DNA of 64,000 nucleotides from Amylibacter sp. SFDW26 (GTDB taxonomy: Bacteria; Pseudomonadota; Alphaproteobacteria; Rhodobacterales; Rhodobacteraceae): contig NZ_WEIC01000001.1 of the NCBI RefSeq assembly GCF_009184395.1, forward strand, positions 1,072,047-1,136,046. The letters run 5' to 3'. Under the pieces are notes generated by a model. The model had not been told where the DNA came from, ran no database searches, and worked only from the letters and a program-made list of their open reading frames with translations. This document shows, in pieces, positions 52,959 to 62,766 of the stretch. Numbering within the stretch: position 1 is the first letter of the stretch; each line of letters starts with the position of its first letter. The position numbers and the translations under genes are program-made.

Positions 52959-55900
52959 ATGGTAGGTATTGTCGATTGGGCCTCTTCCCGCGCCCGAATG
53001 ATCATCGCCTTTATTTTGATGTCATTGGCAGCCGGTTGGTTGGCCTATACAGGATTACCCAAAGAGGGTGAGCCAGATATTGATATTCCTTTCCTATTCG
53101 TTTCAGTTCCTTTCCCAGGCATTTCAGCAGCGGATTCTGAAAAACTGTTGGTCAAACCCCTAGAGACAAAGTTGAAGGAGCTGGAAGGTTTAAAAACCAT
53201 GACGGCCACGGCTGCCGAAAACTATGGCGGCGTCGGCATGGAATTCGAATTCGGCTGGGACAAAGAGGCCGTGATTGCCGAGGTTCGTGATAAAGTCAGC
53301 CAAGCTGAAGCTGAATTTCCTGAGGGCGCTGAACAATATACGATCAATGAGGTGAATTTTTCCCAGTTCCCAATCATCGTTGTATCTCTTTCTGGTGGCG
53401 TTCCTGAGCGCACATTGCTGCGGGTTGCAAAAGAATTGCAAACGGAACTAGAGGGATTATCCCCGGTTCTGGAAGCAGGTCTTGCAGGGCATCGTGACGA
53501 GATGCTTGAGGTGTTGATCGACCCATTAAAACTAGAAGCATACAATGTAACTGCAGGTGAATTACTCAACGTAGTTCAAAACAACAACCAACTGATCGCA
53601 GCTGGTGAAGTCGAAACAGATAGTGGTGCTTTTGCAGTTAAAATTCCATCTTCATTTGATGAACCTCAAGACGTTTATAACCTTCCCGTTAAGGTGAATG
53701 GTGACAGTGTAATCACTTTGGGTGATTTGGCTGAAATCCGTCTGACATTCGAAGACCGTTTGGGCACGGCGCGTTATAATGGCGATGCAACAGTGGCCTT
53801 GCAGATTGTAAAACGCAAAGGCGCCAACCACATTGAAACCGCTCAATTGGTGCGCGATACTGTGACAAAAGAGATGGAAGAATGGCCACTAGAATTAAAG
53901 CAAGCTATTCGTGTTGATTTCACATTGGATCAATCCAAACAAGTTGCCAGTATGATTGGCCAACTTGAAGGGTCCGTTCTAACAGCTATACTACTTGTGA
54001 TGATCGTGGTTCTCGGTGCTTTGGGTATCCGTTCAGCCTTATTGGTTGGCTTTGCCATTCCAACATCTTTCCTGTTGGCCTTTGCATTTATGGCTGTTGC
54101 TGGTTTGGCGATCTCGAATATGGTGATGTTCGGCCTGATCTTGGCTGTTGGTATGCTCGTTGATGGTGCCATTGTTGTAGTGGAATATGCAGACAAACGC
54201 ATCCGTGATGGCGTTGGCCCCATGCAGGCTTATGTTGCCGCTGCAAAACGCATGTTCTGGCCGATTATATCATCTACAGCAACAACGCTTTGTGCTTTCT
54301 TACCAATGCTATTTTGGCCAGGTGTTCCAGGCGAGTTTATGCGCAATTTACCGATTACATTGATTTACGTACTTGCAGCGTCCTTACTTGTAGCGCTTGT
54401 GTATTTACCTATCGTAGGTGGGGTTGCGGGACGTTTGACGCGCCTATTGGAAGACATATCAAATTCTCTACGTAGCAACCAAACAGTAACAACACGTGTT
54501 ACATTACTGATTATTACTCTTGGCCTTATCTTAGGCAGCATTGTGCTGGTTATGACAGGAATGATTGCAGCCGCTGTTTTGACATTACTTCTTTGTTTTG
54601 GATTATCAGCCATTGGTGGATCATTGACACCAGAGAATAAAGTCGCGGATCGTGATGCAAATAAACGCACACCATTTGGCAAATTCATCCAAGGCATCGT
54701 AAGCACTGCTTATATGCCATTAGTTGCTATCCTTGCCACTTTCGGTTTTGTGGCAATCACATTCATGACCTTTACAAATAACAACAAAGGCGTTGAATTC
54801 TTCGTCGATCAAGAGCCTGAAAACGGCATCATATATGTGCGTGCGCGTGGCAACCTCTCACTTGAGGAAAAAGACAAACTTGTACGTGAGGTTGAGACCA
54901 GAGTGGCATCTGTAAAGAATGTAGAATCTGTCTTTGCATTCGCAGGTGAAGGCGGCTTGGATCAAAACACTGGTGGCGCGCAAGCTCCATTAGATACAGT
55001 TGGACAAATCCAGTTCGAGTTGGACGATTGGAAAGTGCGTGGTACTGGCACTGGTCAAGCCATTTTGGACAACATCACCGAAGTCATACAAGTTGTACCT
55101 GGCATTCAGGCTGAAATCCTTGTCGATGAAGATGGCCCTGCTGCGGGCAAAGCATTGAACTTACGCGTGCTTGGTGACAACTGGCCAGATTTGCTGAAAT
55201 CGGCGCGTTTGGTTCGCGCGCATTTCAACACAGTACCTGGCTTGAAAGACATCGAAGACACAACACCCCTGCCCGGCATTGATTGGCAGATTGATGTGGA
55301 TGTCGAAGAAGCAGGCCGTTACGGCGCTGACGTTGCATCCGTTGGTGCCATGGTGCAACTGGTCACACGCGGACTGCTGCTTGATACAATGCGCGTAGAC
55401 AGCTCCGAAGAAGAGATCGATATCCGTGTACGCGTCCCTGAAGAGGACCGTTTATTATCCACATTGGACAGTTTACGTGTACGTACCGCAACAGGCCTGA
55501 TCCCACTGTCAAACTTCATCAGCCGTACACCTGTATCGCAATTGGGGCAAATCAACCGTGTAGATACAGCCCGCTATTTCGATGTTAAGGCCGATGTTTT
55601 GGTCGGCGTAAATGCAAATGAGAAAATTGCCGAAGTGACCGAATGGATGGAAAAACAAGACCTTCCAGCTGGCATCGATTGGGAATGGTCTGGCAACCAA
55701 GAAGACGAAGAAGAAAGTGGTGCATTCCTGCAAAAAGCTTTCATCGGCGCTATGGGTTTGATGTTTGTGATTTTGCTGGCGCAGTTCAATAGTTTTTATA
55801 ACTCTATATTGGTTCTACTGGCTGTGGTCCTATCCACGACAGGTGTTCTGATCGGTATGATGGTTATGGGGCAACCGTTTTCTATCATTATGACAGGGAC

Positions 55901-56336
55901 AGGTATCGTGGCCCTTGCCGGCATTGTAGTAAACAACAACATTGTTCTAATCGATACTTATCAGGAATACTCCACACGCATGCCAAAACTAGAGGCTATT
56001 GTGGCAACGGCAGAGGCACGTATTCGCCCTGTTCTGCTGACAACAATCACAACTATGGCTGGCTTAACACCTATGATGCTGGGGCTCTCTATCGATTTTG
56101 CCGACGGTGGCTACAGCTTGGATGCGCCAACAGCATTATGGTGGAAACAGCTGGCAACGGCTGTTGTCTTTGGCCTTGGTATTGCAACCATTCTTACTCT
56201 TGTTTTGACCCCTGCTATGTTGGCACTGCGTGTTTGGGTTATGGCTTGTGTTAAGTACCTATCAAACGACACAAAAAAAACGGGTGGTAAAAAACTAAGC
56301 CTTCATGATACGGCTTATGCAGATATCGCAAAGTAA
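52959..56336 (+). CDS. RND-family efflux permease
   Basis: A 1125-residue proton-driven inner membrane transporter. Two large periplasmic loops and 12 core transmembrane segments are readable; the proton-relay acidic site is in GMLVDGAIVVVEYAD (about 398-412), and motif 'TTITTMAGLTPMMLG' is near the C-terminus. It is about 80-100 residues longer than AcrB-like permeases: an insertion at about 500-570 adds two extra hydrophobic segments (TRVTLLIITLGLILGSIVLV and MIAAAVLTLLLCFGLSAIGG). The DUF6404-like gene follows after 8 bp. Drug or lipid substrates unknown. Confidence 0.93.
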   Translation: MVGIVDWASSRARMIIAFILMSLAAGWLAYTGLPKEGEPDIDIPFLFVSVPFPGISAADSEKLLVKPLETKLKELEGLKTMTATAAENYGGVGMEFEFGWDKEAVIAEVRDKVSQAEAEFPEGAEQYTINEVNFSQFPIIVVSLSGGVPERTLLRVAKELQTELEGLSPVLEAGLAGHRDEMLEVLIDPLKLEAYNVTAGELLNVVQNNNQLIAAGEVETDSGAFAVKIPSSFDEPQDVYNLPVKVNGDSVITLGDLAEIRLTFEDRLGTARYNGDATVALQIVKRKGANHIETAQLVRDTVTKEMEEWPLELKQAIRVDFTLDQSKQVASMIGQLEGSVLTAILLVMIVVLGALGIRSALLVGFAIPTSFLLAFAFMAVAGLAISNMVMFGLILAVGMLVDGAIVVVEYADKRIRDGVGPMQAYVAAAKRMFWPIISSTATTLCAFLPMLFWPGVPGEFMRNLPITLIYVLAASLLVALVYLPIVGGVAGRLTRLLEDISNSLRSNQTVTTRVTLLIITLGLILGSIVLVMTGMIAAAVLTLLLCFGLSAIGGSLTPENKVADRDANKRTPFGKFIQGIVSTAYMPLVAILATFGFVAITFMTFTNNNKGVEFFVDQEPENGIIYVRARGNLSLEEKDKLVREVETRVASVKNVESVFAFAGEGGLDQNTGGAQAPLDTVGQIQFELDDWKVRGTGTGQAILDNITEVIQVVPGIQAEILVDEDGPAAGKALNLRVLGDNWPDLLKSARLVRAHFNTVPGLKDIEDTTPLPGIDWQIDVDVEEAGRYGADVASVGAMVQLVTRGLLLDTMRVDSSEEEIDIRVRVPEEDRLLSTLDSLRVRTATGLIPLSNFISRTPVSQLGQINRVDTARYFDVKADVLVGVNANEKIAEVTEWMEKQDLPAGIDWEWSGNQEDEEESGAFLQKAFIGAMGLMFVILLAQFNSFYNSILVLLAVVLSTTGVLIGMMVMGQPFSIIMTGTGIVALAGIVVNNNIVLIDTYQEYSTRMPKLEAIVATAEARIRPVLLTTITTMAGLTPMMLGLSIDFADGGYSLDAPTALWWKQLATAVVFGLGIATILTLVLTPAMLALRVWVMACVKYLSNDTKKTGGKKLSLHDTAYADIAK

Positions 56337-56344
56337 GGGCTATT

Positions 56345-56692
56345 ATGAGCTATGAAGAGAAATACCAAAAAGCACTGGCCGAATTAGAGGCCAGCGGCAT
56401 TCGCAAAGCGCATTACTTGCCTGTGGGTCATAGAATATCCAAACACTTTGGGTCACAGTCACGTCCGCCACATTATAACACTTTTTACAAGAATGCTTTT
56501 TCCATGGGTATCTGGTTTACCGTTGGTTGGGGCATTGGTATGTGGATATTGGTTTGGCGTCATGCTGACAAAATATATTCCGAAGCGATTACAGCGGCTG
56601 GCTTTGCTGGCATGATCTTTGGTCTTGCGATGGGCTGTTTTTACAAGTTCATGGCACGCAAGAATAACCTAAGCGATTGGGACGACCTGTAA
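56345..56692 (+). CDS. Small membrane protein, DUF6404-like
   Basis: A 115-residue protein: cytoplasmic N-terminal helix (YEEKYQKALAELEASGIRKA), then two hydrophobic helices (MGIWFTVGWGIGMWILVW about 59-76 and AITAAGFAGMIFGLAMGCFY about 86-105) and the C-terminal NNLSDWDDL. The pattern resembles the DUF6404 family found in many marine bacteria, but I cannot confirm it. It starts 8 bp after the permease and is the last gene of the efflux operon; it could be a small accessory subunit of the pump. Confidence 0.7.
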   Translation: MSYEEKYQKALAELEASGIRKAHYLPVGHRISKHFGSQSRPPHYNTFYKNAFSMGIWFTVGWGIGMWILVWRHADKIYSEAITAAGFAGMIFGLAMGCFYKFMARKNNLSDWDDL

Positions 56693-57087
56693 GCCGATCA
56701 GCGTACGCTGCCCTAATAAAACCATAACACTTTTCACAGTATAACATCCAAGTCGACAAAGTGGTTCACGGGTTTTCAATGGGTGTGTGACAGCACCATA
56801 TGCGAAAACCACCGAAAAAACGCTAGATTAGGTGCAGGATTAACGCCCCTGTTCGGCTTTATACCCACATCAAGAGGCGTTTCAACACAATAGAAACGCA
56901 TAGGTGGCGCCACCTTCTTATAATCTTAACACAACAAATCCTGACGAAATACGATCATCCAATACCGTTGATTGATGCATTTACATGTCTGCTATGCACA
57001 AAACTCTGCGACTTTTTTGTGCATGTACAATGTCGTGATAAGGTCGATAGTGAGGACTATATAAACTCCTTATGGGATGATGATATT
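56693..57087. other. Intergenic region with two dyads
   Basis: No gene. GCGTTTC (56877-56883) faces GAAACGC (56893-56899), and AGGTGGCGCCACCT at 56902-56915 is a perfect 14-bp palindrome. Together they could form two adjacent hairpins or a double operator; no T run follows. Confidence 0.45.
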
Positions 57088-57462
57088 ATGTCTGAGAATG
57101 TGCAAACACAAGAACGTGATTTTAAAGCAGCTGTTAAAGATGGCTTGGCTTTAAAATGCCCAAATTGTTCCAAAGGGCCGCTTTTGTATAAATACCTAAA
57201 GGTCCACGACAGCTGTTCTGTTTGCAATCAAGACTTAAGCTGTCAACGTGCTGACGATGGTCCCGCATATCTGACAATCCTATTCGTAGCCCATTTGGTT
57301 GGTTTTTTAGCCCATATATTAATTTCCTATACAGCCCTATCAAACATTGCGCTATTCTTGGCTTTATCAACTGTAGCGACCATATTAGCCCTTATCATAT
57401 TACCCCGCATGAAAGGCATGATCATAGCTATTCAATGGGCCAAGCGGATGAATGGGTTTTAG
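57088..57462 (+). CDS. DUF983-family zinc-ribbon membrane protein
   Basis: A 124-residue protein. Two CxxC pairs, LKCPNCSKGPLLYKYLKVHDSC and SVCNQDLSCQ, form a zinc ribbon; then RADDGPAYLTILFVAHLVGF begins two transmembrane helices. This is the DUF983 signature. The start at 57088 is chosen because the 40 upstream codons in the longer frame (from 56968) have an unusual cysteine-rich composition and no support. Function unknown; members often lie near respiratory or cytochrome oxidase genes, none of which is here. Confidence 0.88.
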   Translation: MSENVQTQERDFKAAVKDGLALKCPNCSKGPLLYKYLKVHDSCSVCNQDLSCQRADDGPAYLTILFVAHLVGFLAHILISYTALSNIALFLALSTVATILALIILPRMKGMIIAIQWAKRMNGF

Positions 57463-57604
57463 AAATAAAGCGCAAACATAATACCTGCGTTTTCCCATAC
57501 ATATCGATCAAAATTGATATGCCATAGATTATACGTTGGCCTTTATATTATTGACCATTACATCTCTGATAATTACTTTATCATAAATGATGGGGGGGTC
57601 ACTG

Positions 57605-58180
57605 ATGCAAAGCTTGCTGAAAATTGTATTTTTTATTTTGATTTTCACGACAAGTGCCAGTGCAAAAAACTTCAAGTTAGATCCAAGCTCGGTGGTTTTA
57701 GTGCAAGAGATTGACATTACCTCAGTGTGGTTGTGTCCAGTTTCACAAACAGGTCAATTCGAAACACATTGCAAAAGAAACAACCATTTGTATTTCTACC
57801 TAGAAGGTGGGCGACGTGATTTTATCACTGAGGGAAAAACTGGATATTACGGTGTAAAATCCATCAAAAGCAAAAAAGCAGGAAGATATGCTTATACCCT
57901 TGGTCGTATTACATCTGGATCAAATATAACCACTTATAGTATTAAAGATGAAACTATGATCGCAGATGTAAGTTCTGGTACAGTTCTCATAATGCCTTAT
58001 TCATATGGTTTACCACGAAAAACATTAAACAAAATACTAAAGCAAGTTAAATCTATCTTTAGAAAAAGATATGGCAGTGTCGCCGATCAAATGACTTATA
58101 AGATCATGGAAACAAAGAAGATATCCTGTACTAAGTCTAAAATTGCATTCAACTCTGGTCAAAGCTGCACGCTGCGTTAG
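57605..58180 (+). CDS. Hypothetical secreted protein
   Basis: A 191-residue protein with a signal peptide (MQSLLKIVFFILIFTTSASA, cleavage after SASA). The start at 57605 has GGGGGGTCACTG before it, so the ATG at 57587 is less likely. The mature part is basic and contains four cysteines (about 44, 57, 178 and 187) that could form two disulphides, plus beta-rich segments (HLYFYLEGGRRDFI, YAYTLGRITSGS). No family recognised. AT-richer than the neighbours, so it may be a recent arrival. It converges on the ABC exporter. Confidence 0.7.
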   Translation: MQSLLKIVFFILIFTTSASAKNFKLDPSSVVLVQEIDITSVWLCPVSQTGQFETHCKRNNHLYFYLEGGRRDFITEGKTGYYGVKSIKSKKAGRYAYTLGRITSGSNITTYSIKDETMIADVSSGTVLIMPYSYGLPRKTLNKILKQVKSIFRKRYGSVADQMTYKIMETKKISCTKSKIAFNSGQSCTLR

Positions 58181-58215
58181 GTGCAGAAAAGATTACGATT
58201 CCACAAAGCCTTTCC

Positions 58216-60051
58216 CTAAGCCACCTCAGCACCTTGTTCATCTTCATCAGCCAACTGACGGTGCCACATTGTTGCATAACGGCCGTCGCGGGCTAAAAGC
58301 TCATCATGTGTTCCTTGTTCAGTCACATGCCCCTCTTCTAGAACGATGATTTGATCGGCATCTACAACAGTAGACAAACGGTGTGCGATGGTGATGACAG
58401 AACGCCCCTCACCCATTTGGCGTAGGCTTTCTTGGATGTCCCGCTCAGTTTCTGTGTCCAATGCGGATGTGGCTTCGTCCAGTAACAAAATTGGCGGATT
58501 TTTCAACAATGTCCGCGCAATCCCCACACGCTGTTTTTCACCGCCTGACAGCTTCAAACCACGTTCACCTACAGTGGTTTGATATCCCTCAGGGAGGCTC
58601 ATAATAAAGTCGTGGATTTTCGCAGCTTTTGCTGCCTCAATAATATCAGCTTCGGATGCGCCAGCGCGACCGTAAGCGATGTTGTACCCAACCGTATCGT
58701 TAAACAGCACAGTATCCTGTGGAACAATCCCGATTTGGGCGTGTAGGCTGTTTTGAGTAATGTCACGCACGTCTTGTCCATCGATGCGTAATGCCCCAGT
58801 ACCCACATCATAGAAACGGAACAACAAGCGACCAATTGTGGATTTACCTGATCCAGAGGGACCAACTACAGCAACTGTTTGACCTGGCTCCACGGTTAAG
58901 TTCAGGTTTTTCAGAATTCCGCGATTTTCGTTATAAGCAAAATCAACATTATCGAACTTAATCTCACCCTTGGTAACTTCTAACCCTTTGGCATCTGACT
59001 TATCAGTAACCTCGGCGGGTTGTGCCAACAAATCAAACATTTCACCCATATCCACCAAAGCTTGGCGAATTTCGCGATAAACAGTGCCAAGGAAATTCAG
59101 CGGCATGGTGATTTGGATCATGTAAGCGTTGACCATTACAAAGTCACCAACCGTCAGATCACCGCGTTCCACACCGATTGCTGCCATAGTCATCACCAAC
59201 ACAAGGCCGATGGTGATGATTAGCGACTGGCCAAAGTTTAGGAAACCCAATGTATAGTTGGTCTTTAATGCTGCTTTTTCATATCCGCGCATACTGACGT
59301 CATAACGCAACGCTTCGCGTTCTTCTGCGCCAAAATACTTTACGGTTTCAAAGTTCAACAAACTATCAATGGCTTTTTGGTTCGCATCTGTATCCAGATC
59401 ATTCATTTCCTTGCGAATACGTACACGCCATTCGGTCACTTTGAATGTGAACCAGATATAAATACCGATGGTGACAACAATTACGGCCAGATACCAAACA
59501 TCGAAGAGATAGAACAGAATACCACCGATAAAAATCAGCTCTAGGATCAACGGACCAATAGAAAACAGCATGAAACGCAATAGGAATTCCACGCCTTTGA
59601 CACCGCGTTCAATAATGCGGCTTAGCCCACCCGTTTTGCGGGTAATGTGGTAACGCAATGACATCGCATGGATATGTCGGAAAGTTTCCAACGCAAGTTG
59701 GCGTAAAGCACGTTGGCCAACTTTGGCGAAAATCACATCGCGTAATTGGTTAAATCCAACAGCAAGCAGGCGCATAACACCATATGCAATTGTAAGCCCA
59801 ACCGCCCCTGCTGTGAGCATGAATACGGTTTGTGGTTCACTGCTGTCCGGCGCCAAAGCATCCACGGCAGCTTTGAAATAGAACGGTGTGGCTACGCCTA
59901 CAATCTTTGCAACGAAGAGCGCTATTAAAGCGAGAATGACACGGACTTTGACTGACGTATCACCAACTGGCCACAGATACGGTATTACCTTGCGGATCAC
60001 CCGCATAGCTTGTTCTTTGTTCACATCCGTTTCAGTGATTGTAGATGGCAT
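58216..60051 (-). CDS. ABC exporter, Atm1/HMT1-like (fused permease and ATPase)
   Basis: A 611-residue half-transporter. Six-helix transmembrane domain (about 28-320) with the Atm1-like segments 'TRKTGGLSRIIERGVKGVEFLLRF' and 'LNFGQSLIITIGLVLVM'; ATPase domain with Walker A VGPSGSGKST (about 405), Q-loop GIVPQDTVLFND, signature LSGGEKQRVGIARTL and Walker B ILLLDEATSALD. The fold and the N-terminal motifs match the Atm1/ABCB7 group, which exports glutathione-linked Fe-S or metal compounds. It follows the LysM gene by 60 bp on the same strand. Confidence 0.92.
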   Translation of the reverse strand: MPSTITETDVNKEQAMRVIRKVIPYLWPVGDTSVKVRVILALIALFVAKIVGVATPFYFKAAVDALAPDSSEPQTVFMLTAGAVGLTIAYGVMRLLAVGFNQLRDVIFAKVGQRALRQLALETFRHIHAMSLRYHITRKTGGLSRIIERGVKGVEFLLRFMLFSIGPLILELIFIGGILFYLFDVWYLAVIVVTIGIYIWFTFKVTEWRVRIRKEMNDLDTDANQKAIDSLLNFETVKYFGAEEREALRYDVSMRGYEKAALKTNYTLGFLNFGQSLIITIGLVLVMTMAAIGVERGDLTVGDFVMVNAYMIQITMPLNFLGTVYREIRQALVDMGEMFDLLAQPAEVTDKSDAKGLEVTKGEIKFDNVDFAYNENRGILKNLNLTVEPGQTVAVVGPSGSGKSTIGRLLFRFYDVGTGALRIDGQDVRDITQNSLHAQIGIVPQDTVLFNDTVGYNIAYGRAGASEADIIEAAKAAKIHDFIMSLPEGYQTTVGERGLKLSGGEKQRVGIARTLLKNPPILLLDEATSALDTETERDIQESLRQMGEGRSVITIAHRLSTVVDADQIIVLEEGHVTEQGTHDELLARDGRYATMWHRQLADEDEQGAEVA

Positions 60052-60111
60052 ACCGCTCTCTCCTGTATACCTTATTTAGGTCGAGAAAACAGGATTGACC
60101 AGTGCTAAAAC

Positions 60112-61140
60112 TTACTGTGTTGGCAGGTCAAAAATTTGACCTGGGTAAATTAGGTCGGGGTCTTTGATGATGTCACGGTTAGCTTCAAATATTTGGACAT
60201 AACGTATCCCGTCACCATATCGATTTTCGGCAAGTTGCCACAGTGTGAAACCTGGTTGAATGGTGACATTGGTTGCTTTGCTTTTGCTAGATGCGACAAC
60301 CTTTTTTGCAGCCTCTTTTTTGAAAGGGCTTTCGACACGTTCTTTCACGGTTCCAGCCGCATCTATAGTATCCACTCTTAGGGCATATACACCCTCAGGA
60401 ACATCAGAAAGTGTGATTTTCCACTGGCCATTGTCTTGTATTTTTTCAACCTTATTTGGCTTATTATCCAAATATAATCGAACAAAACCATCACTATTAC
60501 CACTTCCAGCCACAATCACATCACCCACATCGTCATAGACGATTGTATCTAACGAAAGGGGTGCATCCTTGGCTTTTCCTGATGGCTCAGTGACTGTTTC
60601 CTCTGCCGTTTTAACCTCGGCTTTAACCACCTCTATGCTTTCTCGTTTTGCCACAATAATCTTTGGTGCAGCCTCTGTATTTGGAGCAACGGGCATGACC
60701 AAAACTTGTTCAGTGGAAGCCTGTTCGAAACCTGTGTCATCAATAGAGATCAAAGAAAGTTCGCGCGGATCAGTATCCGCAGGCAAGTCAAACAGCGCCA
60801 CGAAAGAACCGTCGTCATCTGATTGACTTGTTGCGATTTCTTGCCCGTCTAGGCGTACGCTAACAGTGATGTTTGCAGCGGCTTTTCCTGCCACAACAGC
60901 AGCACCTGATTTGTCTATGCGAACGATATCAAAGCTGGGTAATGTGGCTGCTTTTGCCGCGGACTCTTCAGTGACAACAGGATCAGGTGGTGCAATCAAT
61001 ACATTTTGTGCCGCTAACCCAGCAGGTTCATCTGTAACTGCTGGATCGTCAACAATCACATTATAAGCCGTTACCATTGCCACAACCACAACGGCACTTG
61101 CCCCTGCTATTGCCAAACCTGATGATAATGATGTCGCCAA
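60112..61140 (-). CDS. LysM-domain cell-envelope protein
   Basis: A 342-residue protein that begins at a TTG with AAGGGCAAGGG upstream. An N-terminal hydrophobic anchor (LAIAGASAVVVVAMVTAYNVIV, about 9-30) is followed by a long Ala/Glu/Val-rich region with Ig-like repeats (VSVRLDGQEIATSQSDDDGS and VRLYLDNKPNKVEKIQDNGQ) and a C-terminal LysM domain (PGFTLWQLAENRYGDGIRYV, about 293-312) that binds peptidoglycan. Rhodobacterales often carry this gene as 'LysM peptidoglycan-binding domain protein'. It is divergent from the LOG gene and upstream of the ABC exporter. Confidence 0.87.
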   Translation of the reverse strand: MATSLSSGLAIAGASAVVVVAMVTAYNVIVDDPAVTDEPAGLAAQNVLIAPPDPVVTEESAAKAATLPSFDIVRIDKSGAAVVAGKAAANITVSVRLDGQEIATSQSDDDGSFVALFDLPADTDPRELSLISIDDTGFEQASTEQVLVMPVAPNTEAAPKIIVAKRESIEVVKAEVKTAEETVTEPSGKAKDAPLSLDTIVYDDVGDVIVAGSGNSDGFVRLYLDNKPNKVEKIQDNGQWKITLSDVPEGVYALRVDTIDAAGTVKERVESPFKKEAAKKVVASSKSKATNVTIQPGFTLWQLAENRYGDGIRYVQIFEANRDIIKDPDLIYPGQIFDLPTQ

Positions 61141-61229
61141 ACCCTTGCCCTTTACAGCTTATGTCGTCACCATGTTACACAAATCATACATCAAATCAAA
61201 AACAGATTTTCGTTAACTAAGGCTCCACT

Positions 61230-61793
61230 ATGACTAATGTTCCCAAAAAATCTATTTGCATCTTTTGTGGTTCCCGCAGTGGAACCCAACCCGAATATGG
61301 CGCAGCAGCTCGTGAAATAGGAACACGCATTGCCAATCAGGGCCTGCGTTTGGTTTATGGTGCGGGTGATGTTGGCCTGATGGGAAAAGTTGCAAACGCC
61401 GCACAGGACGCTGGCGGTGATATTCTGGGGGTTATTCCAGAGCATTTGGTGAAATGGGAGGTTGGCAAGATTGATTTGACCCAATATATCGTCACCGAGA
61501 ACATGCATGAACGCAAAAAAGTTATGTTTATGAACTCTGATGCGATCATCACCCTGCCTGGTGGCCCTGGATCATTGGATGAGTTGTTTGAGGTGCTGAC
61601 ATGGGCGCAGTTGGGTCAGCATGAAAAGCCGATTTATTTGTTGAATGTTGCTGGGTATTGGGATCCGTTGATTACGTTGATCGAACATCAAATCGCACAT
61701 GGGTTTGCGGCACCTTCATTTCGGGAATTTTTGAAGGACTTTAACGATGTAAATACGCTGTTTGCACAATTGGAAAAAGATATAGCGGATTAA
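61230..61793 (+). CDS. LOG-family protein (cytokinin riboside monophosphate phosphoribohydrolase type)
   Basis: A 187-residue Rossmann-like protein. The nucleotide-binding motif CGSRSGTQPEYGAAA (about 11-25), GAGDVGLMGKVA, and the catalytic PGGPGSLDELFEVLTWAQLG (about 110-129) define the LOG/TIGR00730 family, earlier mislabelled lysine decarboxylase. Family members split AMP or modified nucleotides into base and ribose phosphate. The stop overlaps the convergent lysR stop by 4 bp. Confidence 0.9.
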   Translation: MTNVPKKSICIFCGSRSGTQPEYGAAAREIGTRIANQGLRLVYGAGDVGLMGKVANAAQDAGGDILGVIPEHLVKWEVGKIDLTQYIVTENMHERKKVMFMNSDAIITLPGGPGSLDELFEVLTWAQLGQHEKPIYLLNVAGYWDPLITLIEHQIAHGFAAPSFREFLKDFNDVNTLFAQLEKDIAD

Positions 61794-62653
61794 TCTATCC
61801 ACGAATCAGTATAAGCTTTCAGTTCCTTTAACGCAGCAACCACATGTGGGTCATTGCGTTTGCGTATGTGAACCATGGAATAGAGCGGTTGTGGAATAAC
61901 AGGCGCGTCTTTGACCACTTTCAAGTTTGGGATTCTGTCCGCCACACTGTTCAACACAAAACTTGGTAAATAGAGCGTCCCACCACGACGTTTTAACTGT
62001 TCTACGGCAAAGTCATCATTACCAGCGCTTAGAGCTGGATAGCTGAGATGGCTGAGTTGTTCATCGTGATGGCGTGAAAAATATTCCGTATAGGCCACTT
62101 TTATATAATCCTCGATGCGGACATCTTTTAGAAATTCTGCTGTGGTTGAAACCATAACATATTCATCACTACCGACCTCTGAAACGATCAAGTCAGGCAA
62201 GTATTGCGGTGCAAAAAGCAGGCCAATATCACATACACCTGACAGCACATCCCTTTGAATTTGATAAGAAAAGTTGATTTCAATATGCAGTGCAAGATCA
62301 GGTACATTTTCTTGTAAATCATCAATCCAATCCAAGAAGAACGAGCGGATCAAACTGTATTGCGCTGAGATATAAAGACGGCGGCTTAACTTATTTCCGC
62401 CTTGCTCCACATCGCGTTTCGCATGCCCCCATAGGTTCAACATAGAGTGGCAATGGGTTTCAAATCTGATGCCAGAAATCGTGGGTTCTGCACCGCCACG
62501 TCCCCGTTCGAAAAGGCGTGTGCCAAGCTCTTCTTCCAGTTGTCTGATGCGCGCGCTGACGGTTGATTGGGTGATATTCAACCTGTCCGCAGTGCGGTTA
62601 AAGTTGCGCGTTTCAAGCACATCTAAAAAGGTTTTGATAAGCAATTGGTTCAT
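61790..62653 (-). CDS. LysR-family transcriptional regulator
   Basis: A 287-residue regulator. The start is the ATG at 62653 (MNQLLIKTFLDVLETRNFNR); a TTG two codons earlier is less likely. Winged helix-turn-helix (NRTADRLNITQSTVSARIRQLEEELGTRLF, about 19-48) and the substrate-binding-like effector domain (about 85-285). It is divergent from the GlxA-type gene (about 110 bp between starts), which is the typical arrangement for regulating that gene. Confidence 0.9.
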   Translation of the reverse strand: MNQLLIKTFLDVLETRNFNRTADRLNITQSTVSARIRQLEEELGTRLFERGRGGAEPTISGIRFETHCHSMLNLWGHAKRDVEQGGNKLSRRLYISAQYSLIRSFFLDWIDDLQENVPDLALHIEINFSYQIQRDVLSGVCDIGLLFAPQYLPDLIVSEVGSDEYVMVSTTAEFLKDVRIEDYIKVAYTEYFSRHHDEQLSHLSYPALSAGNDDFAVEQLKRRGGTLYLPSFVLNSVADRIPNLKVVKDAPVIPQPLYSMVHIRKRNDPHVVAALKELKAYTDSWID

Positions 62654-62766
62654 ATTCAATCGAATAAACCGATTGATAATGACAAATCAACAATATTTTT
62701 AAACTGATTAACCTTTGATAGTATCACCGAAACTTTAAGAACGTATTAAGTGTAGAGGAGTTTACA

